Assembly (NCBI GenBank): GCA_002337045.1
Contig: DDFF01000008.1
Location: 124,001-188,000 of the forward strand
DNA from: Bacteroidetes bacterium UBA1935
Lineage (GTDB): Bacteria > Bacteroidota > Bacteroidia > Chitinophagales > Chitinophagaceae
DNA length: 64,000 nt
Direction of reading: 5' to 3'
The position numbers and the translations under genes are program-made. Positions 17,876 through 25,113 of the stretch are shown one piece after another (position 1 is the stretch's first letter; the number at the start of each line of letters is the position of its first letter). Below the pieces are notes generated by a model that was not told where the DNA came from, did no database searches, and saw only the letters and a list, made by a program, of their open reading frames with translations.

Positions 17876-19693
17876 ATGAGCGACGTTATCATTCAAGGAA
17901 CTAATGTAGCGCACACACACGATGCGCATGGCGGGCATCATGGTCATGAACACCATGAACAGCACTTCATTACGAAGTATATCTTTAGCCAAGACCATAA
18001 GGTAATTGCCAAACAGTTTCTTATCACAGGTATTATATGGGCTATTATTGGTGCCCTGATGTCTGTATTCTTCCGTTTGCAGTTAGGTTTCCCTAACGAA
18101 ACATTCCCTATCATGGAGAAATTCCTAGGTGAATGGGCAAAAGGTGGTAAACTTAATCCTGAATTCTACTATGCGTTGGTAACAATGCACGGTACAATAC
18201 TTGTATTCTTTGTATTGACAGCTGGCCTGAGCGGTACATTCGCGAACCTGCTTATTCCTCTGCAAATAGGTGCACGCGATATGGCTTCGCCGTTCATGAA
18301 TATGCTTTCTTACTGGTTCTTCTTCCTGTCTAGTATCATAATGTTTGTTTCATTATTTATACAAACAGGTCCTGCATCAGGTGGTTGGACAACATACCCT
18401 CCGCTGAGTGCGCTGAAAGAAGCATCATTAGGTTCGGGTTTGGGTATGGATTTGTGGCTGGTGAGTATGGCACTGTTCGTTGTGTCTTCACTGCTGGGTG
18501 GTCTTAACTACATCTCTACTATCCTGAACATGCGTACCAAAGGTATGACGATGACACGTATGCCGCTGACTATATGGGCGTTGTTGTTCACCGCAATTCT
18601 GGGTGTACTTTCTTTCCCTGTATTGTTCTCAGGTTTCGTGCTGCTGATATTCGACCGCAACTTCGGTACCAGCTTCTACCTGTCTGAAATCTTTATAGGT
18701 GGTAAAGCACTGCCACACGTAGGTGGTTCTGCTATCCTGTATCAACACTTGTTCTGGTTCCTTGGTCACCCAGAGGTATACATCATCATGTTACCAGGTA
18801 TGGGTATGGCATCAGAAGTACTGTCTAACCACAGCCGCAAACCAATCTTCGGTTACAGCGCGATGATTATCTCTATGATAGGTATCACTGTACTGGCATT
18901 CGTTGTATGGGCGCACCACATGTTCGTTACGGGTATGAGTCCGTTCCTGGGTTCTATCTTCGTATTGCTGACGCTCTTGATTGCGGTACCATCTGCGGTA
19001 AAAGTATTTAACTGGCTGACGACTATCTGGAAAGGTAATATCCGTTTTACAGTACCAATGATGTTTGCGATAGGTTTCGTATCGCTGTTCATCTCTGGTG
19101 GTCTTACAGGTCTGTTCCTGGGTAACTCTGCACTGGATATTCACCTGCACGATACATACTTCGTTATCGCTCACTTCCACATAGTAATGGGTGTGTCTGC
19201 GTTCTTCGGTATGTTTGCGGGTATCTACCACTGGTTCCCTAAAATGTTCGGCCGTTTCATGAACAATACACTGGGTTATATCCACTTCTTCATAACACTG
19301 GCCGGTGCTTACCTTATCTTCTGGCCTATGCACTATGAAGGTATTGCAGGTATGCCACGTCGTTACTACGACTACAGTGCTTGGGAATCTTTCAAGCAAT
19401 TTGAAAGCCTGAACAGCTTCATCAGTATTGCTGCGGTGCTGGTATTCTTTGCACAGCTGATATTTGTTGTAAACTTCTTTGTGAGCATCTTCCGTGGTCG
19501 CAAGATGACAACGCAAAATCCATGGGGTTCTCCAACACTTGAGTGGACTACTCCAATCAACCCCGGTCATGGTAACTGGGAAGGCGATATTCCTGAAGTA
19601 CACCGTTGGCCATACGATTACAAAGATGATGGTAATGGCAACGACTTCATCTCTCAGACAACTCCGTTGAAACCGGGTGAAGAAGCACACTAA
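17876..19693 (+). CDS. ctaD: Cytochrome c oxidase subunit I
   Basis: The 605-residue haem-copper oxidase catalytic subunit reduces oxygen to water and pumps protons. Metal-site motifs are present: the Tyr-His crosslink region HPEVYIIMLPGMGMASE, the CuB histidines WAHHMFVTG, and the haem a/a3 ligands HDTYFVIAHFHIVMG. Twelve or so membrane helices are visible. The first 30 residues are unusually His-rich (HTHDAHGGHHGHEHHEQH). The ATG at 17876 was preferred to a GTG at 17867. It is the last gene of the operon, with a terminator 30 bp on; subunit III and IV genes are not here. Confidence 0.95.
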   Translation: MSDVIIQGTNVAHTHDAHGGHHGHEHHEQHFITKYIFSQDHKVIAKQFLITGIIWAIIGALMSVFFRLQLGFPNETFPIMEKFLGEWAKGGKLNPEFYYALVTMHGTILVFFVLTAGLSGTFANLLIPLQIGARDMASPFMNMLSYWFFFLSSIIMFVSLFIQTGPASGGWTTYPPLSALKEASLGSGLGMDLWLVSMALFVVSSLLGGLNYISTILNMRTKGMTMTRMPLTIWALLFTAILGVLSFPVLFSGFVLLIFDRNFGTSFYLSEIFIGGKALPHVGGSAILYQHLFWFLGHPEVYIIMLPGMGMASEVLSNHSRKPIFGYSAMIISMIGITVLAFVVWAHHMFVTGMSPFLGSIFVLLTLLIAVPSAVKVFNWLTTIWKGNIRFTVPMMFAIGFVSLFISGGLTGLFLGNSALDIHLHDTYFVIAHFHIVMGVSAFFGMFAGIYHWFPKMFGRFMNNTLGYIHFFITLAGAYLIFWPMHYEGIAGMPRRYYDYSAWESFKQFESLNSFISIAAVLVFFAQLIFVVNFFVSIFRGRKMTTQNPWGSPTLEWTTPINPGHGNWEGDIPEVHRWPYDYKDDGNGNDFISQTTPLKPGEEAH

Positions 19694-19722
19694 TCAATAA
19701 TTTTAACTCTTTGTAAATAATC

Positions 19723-19749
19723 AGCCTCGTCGTAAGACGGGGCTTTTTT
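19723..19749 (+). terminator. Strong intrinsic terminator ending act-cta operon
   Basis: 9-bp stem AGCCTCGTC/GACGGGGCT with one G-T pair and a 4-base loop GTAA, followed by TTTTT. Confidence 0.85.
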
Positions 19750-19759
19750 CATTGGTAGT

Positions 19760-19801
19760 ACCAAACATACCATTCGTATAACCAAACCTACCACTCGTTT
19801 A
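19760..19801 (+). repeat. 21-bp imperfect tandem repeat
   Basis: Two adjacent units, ACCAAACATACCATTCGTAT and ACCAAACCTACCACTCGTTT (each plus a final A), differ at only a few bases. They sit just after the act-cta terminator. Confidence 0.6.
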
Positions 19802-19841
19802 ATGCCTGTTGGAAGGGTGTTTTTTTCAACCGTACTTTACA

Positions 19842-19913
19842 GTACCTAATAACCCAAACAATCTATACAGATTGACCTATAACCCCGAAAAACGGTGTAC
19901 CTAATAACCCAAA
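19842..19913 (+). repeat. ACCTAATAACCC-type dispersed repeats
   Basis: GTACCTAATAACCCAAA occurs exactly twice (19842-19858 and 19897-19913). A degenerate copy, ACCTATAACCCC, lies between them at 19875-19886. Confidence 0.6.
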
Positions 19914-19945
19914 AGCCGAAACTCCGGCCCCTGTAAATCTCTTTT

Positions 19946-19979
19946 GGTAACTGTCCCTATCAGTTACCTTTTTTATTTT
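19946..19979 (+). terminator. Intrinsic terminator closing the gene-free stretch
   Basis: Perfect 8-bp stem GGTAACTG/CAGTTACC with loop TCCCTAT, followed by TTTTTTATTTT. No gene lies between this and the ctaD terminator. Confidence 0.75.
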
Positions 19980-19996
19980 CAGTACTTTCATACCCT

Positions 19997-20416
19997 ATGA
20001 AAAAACTACTGCTGCTATGGCTGCTGTGCACAGCCGCTACCACCTATGCACAAACAGATAAGGAACAGATACTGCAAGTGCTGGATATGCAAATGAATGC
20101 ATGGAACAGCGGCAGTATAGAGCAGTATATGACGGGCTACTGGCATAGCGACAGCCTGGTGTTTGTGGGCAAGAGCGGCCCTACCTATGGCTACGATGCC
20201 ACCCTTCAACGCTACAAGCAGTCTTACAACAACACAGACAAGATGGGGCAGCTGCACTTTGATATACTGCAGGTGCGGCAGCTAAGTGCCGAATACTATT
20301 ATGTGCTGGGCAAATGGGCACTGGCACGTAATGCGGGCGATGTATCGGGCTCTTTCACCCTGCTGTTCAGAAAAATAAAAGGACAGTGGCGCATAGTGGC
20401 AGACCACAGCAGCTAA
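19997..20416 (+). CDS. Secreted DUF4440/SnoaL-like (NTF2-fold) protein
   Basis: The 139-residue protein has a signal peptide (MKKLLLLWLLCTAATTYAQ) and a DUF4440-type NTF2 fold. The pattern is ILQVLDMQMNAWNSGSIEQY at the start, SDSLVFVGKSGPTYGYDA in the middle and KIKGQWRIVADHSS at the end. These small alpha+beta cone domains serve varied binding or enzymatic roles, so function cannot be named. TACTTTCA, six bases before the ATG, is a weak -7-like element. A bidirectional terminator separates it from the convergent rho gene. Confidence 0.85.
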   Translation: MKKLLLLWLLCTAATTYAQTDKEQILQVLDMQMNAWNSGSIEQYMTGYWHSDSLVFVGKSGPTYGYDATLQRYKQSYNNTDKMGQLHFDILQVRQLSAEYYYVLGKWALARNAGDVSGSFTLLFRKIKGQWRIVADHSS

Positions 20417-20437
20417 GGGATTCTATATACAAAATAA

Positions 20438-20463
20438 AAACGCCCCACAATTGTGAGGCGTTT
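20438..20463. terminator. Bidirectional terminator between DUF4440 gene and rho
   Basis: Long near-perfect palindrome: AAACGCCCCACAA against TTGTGAGGCGTTT with one C-A mismatch, and T/A tracts on both sides. It fits the convergent genes. Confidence 0.75.
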
Positions 20464-20484
20464 CTGCTTTTATAGTCTGTTTGT

Positions 20485-22134
20485 TTATTTACCCATAATG
20501 GCCAAAAACTCTTCGTTGTTGCGGGTGCCCTTCATCTGCTTCATCAGGAAGTTCATAGCCTCGTCTGTGTTCATGTCTGCAATATGATTGCGGAGTATCC
20601 ACATTTTGTTCAGCACATCTTTTTCCAGCAGCAAATCGTCGCGGCGGGTAGATGATGATGTGATATCGATGGCAGGGAAGATGCGCTTGTTGGCCAGTTT
20701 GCGGTCCAGCTGAAGTTCCATATTACCCGTACCCTTGAATTCTTCAAAGATTACCTCATCCATCTTAGAGCCTGTATCTATCAGCGCGGTAGCAAGTATG
20801 GTCAGTGAACCGCCGTTTTCTATTTTACGAGCCGCACCAAAGAATTGTTTTGGCTTCTGCATGGCGTTTGCTTCCACACCACCACTCAATACTTTACCAC
20901 TTGCAGGTGCTACGGTATTGTGTGCACGTGCCAGGCGTGTTATAGAGTCGAGCAGGATAACCACATCGTGGCCTACCTCTACCAGTCGCTTCGCTTTTTG
21001 CAGGGCAATGGTAGATACTTTTACGTGTTTATCGGCAGGTTCGTCGAAGGTAGAAGCTATCACCTCGGCACGTACGCTGCGTTGCATATCTGTTACCTCT
21101 TCCGGGCGTTCATCCACCAGTACTATCATCAGGTAGCATTCAGGGTGGTTGGCTGCTATAGCATTCGCCACTTCCTTCAGCAACATGGTTTTACCCGTTT
21201 TAGGCTGTGCCACTATCAGGCCACGCTGTCCCTTACCTATCGGGGTAAATAGATCCATAATGCGGGTACCGTAGTTGGTGCCTGTAGAGAAAAGGTTCAG
21301 TTTCTCGAACGGGAAGAGTGGTGTAAGATAATCGAACGGAACGCGGTCGCGTATTTCGTCGGGCAGTTTACCGTTGATGGTTTCCACCTTTAGCAGGGCA
21401 AAGTATTTTTCGCCTTCTTTCGGCGGGCGTACTGTACCGCGTACGGTATCACCTGTCTTCAGACCGAATAGTTTTATCTGTGATGGCGATACATACACAT
21501 CATCGGGAGATGAAAGGTAGTTGTAATCGCTGCTGCGCAGGAAGCCGTAGCCATCGGGCATCATTTCCAGCACACCTTCACTGAACACGATACCGTCAAA
21601 CTCTACATTAAAGTTGGACTGCGGAGCCTCGCGGCGGTGCGGTTGGTGCCTGTTGTGCTGATGCTGTTGTTGCTGCTGCTGCGGACGCTCTTCGGCAGGT
21701 GCCACAGACTCTTGCGGCGGTTGTATTTCTGCCTCAGTAGTATCGGGCATTGTGATACCCGAGTCTGTACTTGTTTCCTCTTCGGCAGGCGATTGTTCTT
21801 GTGTATTGTTGCTGTCTGCTACGGGGGCGGCTTCTTCGGCTGCTACGCGTGGCTTGCGCAGGCGGCGTTTCTTTTCATCGCCTGTGTTTGCTTCTTCGGC
21901 AGCGGGTGCTGCTTCCTGTGGTGCAGGTGCAGGGGTTGCTTCTGCCTTTGGCTTGCGTGTGCGGCGTTTCTTTTCATCGCCGCTGTCTCCCTGTTGCTGA
22001 GATTGTTGGTTCAATATGGTATCTATTAAAGTTTGTTTGTCTAATGAACGCGGATTATTGATTTTCATCCTTTCTGCTATGTCCACCAACTCCGGAACGA
22101 GCATATCGTTCAGATGTGCAATGTCGTACTGCAT
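20485..22134 (-). CDS. rho: Transcription termination factor Rho with disordered insertion
   Basis: The 549-residue ATP-dependent RNA helicase ends transcription. The N-terminal Rho_N segment (LVPELVDIAERMKI) is followed by about 125 residues of low complexity with repeated GDEKKRRTRKPK and GDEKKRRLRKPR, Glu/Ala/Pro runs and a Gln/His stretch. Then come the RNA-binding cold-shock fold (GVLEMMPDGYGFLRS, DDVYVSPSQIKLFGL) and the ATPase core with P-loop VAQPKTGKTMLLKE and VDERPEEVTDM. The insertion makes it longer than the roughly 420 aa of E. coli Rho; such insertions are common in Bacteroidota. The 222-bp upstream gap is AT-rich and I see nothing definite in it. Confidence 0.96.
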   Translation of the reverse strand: MQYDIAHLNDMLVPELVDIAERMKINNPRSLDKQTLIDTILNQQSQQQGDSGDEKKRRTRKPKAEATPAPAPQEAAPAAEEANTGDEKKRRLRKPRVAAEEAAPVADSNNTQEQSPAEEETSTDSGITMPDTTEAEIQPPQESVAPAEERPQQQQQQHQHNRHQPHRREAPQSNFNVEFDGIVFSEGVLEMMPDGYGFLRSSDYNYLSSPDDVYVSPSQIKLFGLKTGDTVRGTVRPPKEGEKYFALLKVETINGKLPDEIRDRVPFDYLTPLFPFEKLNLFSTGTNYGTRIMDLFTPIGKGQRGLIVAQPKTGKTMLLKEVANAIAANHPECYLMIVLVDERPEEVTDMQRSVRAEVIASTFDEPADKHVKVSTIALQKAKRLVEVGHDVVILLDSITRLARAHNTVAPASGKVLSGGVEANAMQKPKQFFGAARKIENGGSLTILATALIDTGSKMDEVIFEEFKGTGNMELQLDRKLANKRIFPAIDITSSSTRRDDLLLEKDVLNKMWILRNHIADMNTDEAMNFLMKQMKGTRNNEEFLAIMGK

Positions 22135-22356
22135 GCTATAATATCTTCAATGTGGTTTTGTGTTCTCAATTTGTCCACTAATTCTAAAAACAATCCCTTT
22201 TTTAATTTCAGTTCGTCCGCTAATCACAAAAACTAATCGGAGTAATAAAGAAATGGGAAAAGATTCAGGTTACTGAATAACTAAAGAATGGAACGAATGT
22301 CCTTATATGCAAGTTTACAAATGTTTTGTATAAAAAACCAATAAATGTGGCTTTTT

Positions 22357-23355
22357 TTAAGGATTCTGTGACATAAAGGCCTTTGCCATGCGGGCTATGG
22401 TAGCCTTGATAGGTGTGTACCGGAAGCCCTGTAAGTAGCTGAACAGCTTGGTGTTATTGTAGAAATTCTGCTTTTGTGCGGTGCGGGCTGTTTCTTTTGT
22501 TATAGTTATGGGCTTTCCTGTGATGGTATGCTTCAACATTTCCCAGCGCCAAACCAGCTCTGTCATCCATTGGCTGGCTTTGATGCGTGGCGGTTTTTTG
22601 TCCAGTGCTTCTGCCATCAGGGTAAATATCTCTTTGTAGCTGTGATTGCCCTCGCAGAGTATAAAGCGCTCTCCGCTTACGTCTGATTGCATTAGCTGAT
22701 AAGTAACAGATGCCACATCCTTTACATCTACCCAACCGTTGATGCCCTGTGTGTAGAAGGGAAACTCTTTGTAGGCAACTTTCATCAGCCTGGCAGAGCC
22801 ATCGTTCCAGTTGGTACCCTCACCCAGTATAATGCCGGGGTTAACTATCACGGTATCAATACCTTCTGCATGGGCGCGCCACACTTCCAGCTCGGCACTG
22901 TGCTTGCTTTGCGAGTACACAGAATTGTATTTGCTTTCTTCCCACTGTTCTTCTTCCGTAATCTCTTTTGCTTCCTCACTACGCCCCAGTGATGCAATGG
23001 AACTGATAAACGCCAGCTTGCGGACGCCCTGCTCTATAGCCTGATTGACAATATTGGCAGTGCTTTCTATATTGAAGTGCAGCATACGCTCCTTGTCCTT
23101 TGGGTGAAAGGAAACAATAGCTGCACAGTGATATACATCGCGCACACCTTGCATGGCTTCTTCTACATCGTAGATATCCAACAGGTCGTAGCGTTGCCAG
23201 CTAACATTGGGTAGCGACATCATAGCTGCCGATGGCTGGTTGCTATTGTACAACGCACGCACGGTATGCCCCTGTGCAGACAATAACTGCACCAGATGGC
23301 TGCCTAAAAAGCCACTGGCACCGGTAACCAATATGATATCAGAAGAAGGCGTCAA
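22357..23355 (-). CDS. NAD-dependent epimerase/dehydratase family protein
   Basis: The 332-residue extended SDR has the nucleotide motif LVTGASGFLGSHLVQLL at the N-terminus and an intact YxxxK site (VYSQSKHSAELEVW). IVNPGIILGEGTNW follows. It most resembles dihydroflavonol-4-reductase-like or NAD-dependent epimerase members common in Bacteroidota; the substrate cannot be assigned. The start is TTG at 23355, because no ATG precedes the Rossmann motif. Same strand as pheS, 61 bp downstream of it. Confidence 0.88.
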   Translation of the reverse strand: MTPSSDIILVTGASGFLGSHLVQLLSAQGHTVRALYNSNQPSAAMMSLPNVSWQRYDLLDIYDVEEAMQGVRDVYHCAAIVSFHPKDKERMLHFNIESTANIVNQAIEQGVRKLAFISSIASLGRSEEAKEITEEEQWEESKYNSVYSQSKHSAELEVWRAHAEGIDTVIVNPGIILGEGTNWNDGSARLMKVAYKEFPFYTQGINGWVDVKDVASVTYQLMQSDVSGERFILCEGNHSYKEIFTLMAEALDKKPPRIKASQWMTELVWRWEMLKHTITGKPITITKETARTAQKQNFYNNTKLFSYLQGFRYTPIKATIARMAKAFMSQNP

Positions 23356-23416
23356 AACACTAAGTTAAGAAGCCAAAACCCACACTGTTGAAGAGAATGA
23401 ATTTTGGCTTCTGTAG

Positions 23417-24442
23417 TTATATCGATTGAAACTGTTTGAGAAATCGGAGGTCGTTTTGCGAATACAAACGCAGGTCATTTACCTGATACTTGATTTGCGT
23501 AATGCGTTCTACACCCATACCAAATGCAAAGCCTGTGTACACTTCGGGGTCTATACCAAAGTTGCGCAGCATATTAGGATGCACCATGCCACAACCCAAT
23601 ATCTCTACCCAGCCTGTGTGCTTGCAAAGGCTGCAGCCACTGCCGCCACATACGGTACAAGAGATATCCATCTCTGCACTCGGCTCTGTGAAGGGGAAGT
23701 AAGACGGACGGAAACGTACTTTGGTATCTGCGCCAAACATCTCTGTTACAAAGTAGTAGAGTGTCTGTTTCAGGTCGGCAAAAGACACGTTTTTATCTAT
23801 ATACAAACCCTCGCACTGATGGAAGAAACAGTGTGCACGGGCAGATATGGTTTCGTTTCTGTATACACGTCCCGGACAGATAACACGCACAGGTAGGTTG
23901 CCCTGCTCCATAATACGCGCCTGTACTGATGATGTATGTGTGCGCAACACCCAATCAGGCTTTTGCGATACGTAGAAGGTATCCTGCATATCGCGAGCTG
24001 TATGGTGTTCGGGCATATTGAGCGAGGTAAAGTTGTGCCAGTCGTCCTCTATTTCAGGGCCTGTAGCCACACTGAAACCTATCTTCTCGAATATGGAAAC
24101 GATTTCGTTTTCTACCATGCGCAGCGGGTGGCGTGTACCCAATGGCAATTGTGTGCCGGGCAGGGTAATATCCATGCCATCGTCTTTCTTGCCTGTGCCC
24201 GATTGCAGGTGCGCAAACTCCTCATATTTAGCTTCGGCAAGCTGCTTGAATGTATTGAGCAACTGGCCTGCTTCTTTCTTTTGTTCTACAGGTACGTTTT
24301 TCATCTCCCCAAAGATGGACTTTACGATACCCTTAGTGCCAAGAAATTTGATACGGTAGTTTTCCAGCTCCGTAGCATCTGCCGGGTTGAAGGCAGTTAT
24401 TTCCTGTTCGTGTTGTTTAATTAGTTCCTGTAAGGATTGCAT
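23417..24442 (-). CDS. pheS: Phenylalanyl-tRNA synthetase alpha subunit
   Basis: The 341-residue catalytic subunit charges tRNA-Phe with phenylalanine as an alpha2beta2 enzyme. An N-terminal coiled-coil arm is followed by class II motifs: HPLRMVENEIVSIFEKIGF, FHQCEGLYIDKNVSF, RFRPSYFPFTEPSAE and GFAFGMGVERI. The ATG at 24442 was chosen over the TTG at 24451. pheT is not adjacent in this window. A TATCTTTG -7 element ends only 6 bp before the ATG, so the mRNA may be almost leaderless. Confidence 0.96.
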   Translation of the reverse strand: MQSLQELIKQHEQEITAFNPADATELENYRIKFLGTKGIVKSIFGEMKNVPVEQKKEAGQLLNTFKQLAEAKYEEFAHLQSGTGKKDDGMDITLPGTQLPLGTRHPLRMVENEIVSIFEKIGFSVATGPEIEDDWHNFTSLNMPEHHTARDMQDTFYVSQKPDWVLRTHTSSVQARIMEQGNLPVRVICPGRVYRNETISARAHCFFHQCEGLYIDKNVSFADLKQTLYYFVTEMFGADTKVRFRPSYFPFTEPSAEMDISCTVCGGSGCSLCKHTGWVEILGCGMVHPNMLRNFGIDPEVYTGFAFGMGVERITQIKYQVNDLRLYSQNDLRFLKQFQSI

Positions 24443-24448
24443 AGGGTG

Positions 24449-24456
24449 CAAAGATA
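24449..24456 (-). promoter_or_regulatory. pheS -7 promoter element TATCTTTG
   Basis: TATCTTTG on the minus strand is followed by 6 bases (CACCCT) and the pheS ATG. No clear TTTG -33 box is seen upstream. Confidence 0.6.
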
Positions 24457-24480
24457 GTTAATAGGTTGATTGGTTGATTG
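24456..24480. repeat. TTGATTGGTTGATTGG-type intergenic repeat, copy 2
   Basis: AGTTAATAGGTTGATTGG followed by TTGATTGG. It resembles the spacer at 14698-14733. It overlaps the pheS upstream region. Confidence 0.4.
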
Positions 24481-24496
24481 GCAGAAAAGTGCATGT

Positions 24497-25003
24497 TTAC
24501 GGTAATATATTGATAGGTGTGCCAACGGCGGTATGGCTGTATATTTCGTCTACCTCCTCGTCTGTAATGGCTATGCAGCCGTGTGTCCAGTCTGTAAGGC
24601 GGTGTGCGGCACCAATATATTCTTTACCGTTTTTCAGCCCATGTATTTTTACACTGCCACCGGGAGATTTGACATTTTTAGCTGCAAATGCTCTGTCGGC
24701 TGCATTGGGGTATGAGATACCGAGGTTTTTGTGGTAATCGCTATTGGGGTTCTTATCGTTAATGAAATAGAGCCCTTCGGGTGTTTTCATGTCACCTTCA
24801 AAATGCTTTTGTCCTACCGGAGATTCGCCAAGTGCAATCTTGTAGGTTTTCAGTAAATGACCATTGTTATACACCTGCAGCCTGCGTTTCGATTTCAGGA
24901 CTACAATGCTGTCTACGTTTTGTTGCAATGCTGTGCTGTGTGTATCGAAGCCTGGTGCAAAAATTATGACACTGATAAGACACAATAAACCAAGGGCTTT
25001 CAT
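24497..25003 (-). CDS. L,D-transpeptidase (YkuD) family protein
   Basis: The 168-residue exported protein has a signal peptide (MKALGLLCLISVIIFAPG) and one YkuD domain. The domain opens with VLKSKRRLQVYNNGHLLKTY, contains KTPEGLYFINDKNP and VKIHGL, and ends with the catalytic HGCIAITDEEVDEI. Family members form 3-3 peptidoglycan cross-links or attach proteins to peptidoglycan, with Cys as nucleophile. No peptidoglycan-binding domain is fused. It is divergent from the membrane-protein pair at 25114. Confidence 0.93.
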   Translation of the reverse strand: MKALGLLCLISVIIFAPGFDTHSTALQQNVDSIVVLKSKRRLQVYNNGHLLKTYKIALGESPVGQKHFEGDMKTPEGLYFINDKNPNSDYHKNLGISYPNAADRAFAAKNVKSPGGSVKIHGLKNGKEYIGAAHRLTDWTHGCIAITDEEVDEIYSHTAVGTPINILP

Positions 25004-25113
25004 TGTTTTTAAATTGGCAAATGTTTGAATGCCAACAGATAATGAAGGTCGTTATAGTGCTTTATAAAATTCTGTTATTATTTTTACCGTACCTGTATTC
25101 GTAACCTCCTCCT

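Larger units (their letters stand above)
19750..19979 (+). ncRNA. Candidate non-coding transcript or regulatory region in 303-bp gene-free gap
   Basis: The gap between ctaD and the DUF4440 gene has no credible ORF. It lies downstream of the operon terminator yet ends in its own intrinsic terminator at 19946-19979. Inside are an imperfect 21-bp tandem repeat (19760-19801) and three copies of an ACCTAATAACCC-like motif. Small hairpins are also possible, such as GTACT/AGTAC at 19832-19845. A second terminator with no gene before it suggests a short transcript, but no promoter is clear and no known RNA family is recognised. Confidence 0.35.

Noticed and set aside
18812..19690. Minus-strand open frame opposite ctaD
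   Set aside because: Shadow of a strongly conserved oxidase gene; no domain or start signal.
19760..19913. CRISPR array
   Set aside because: The repeats are few, imperfect and of irregular spacing, and there are no cas genes.
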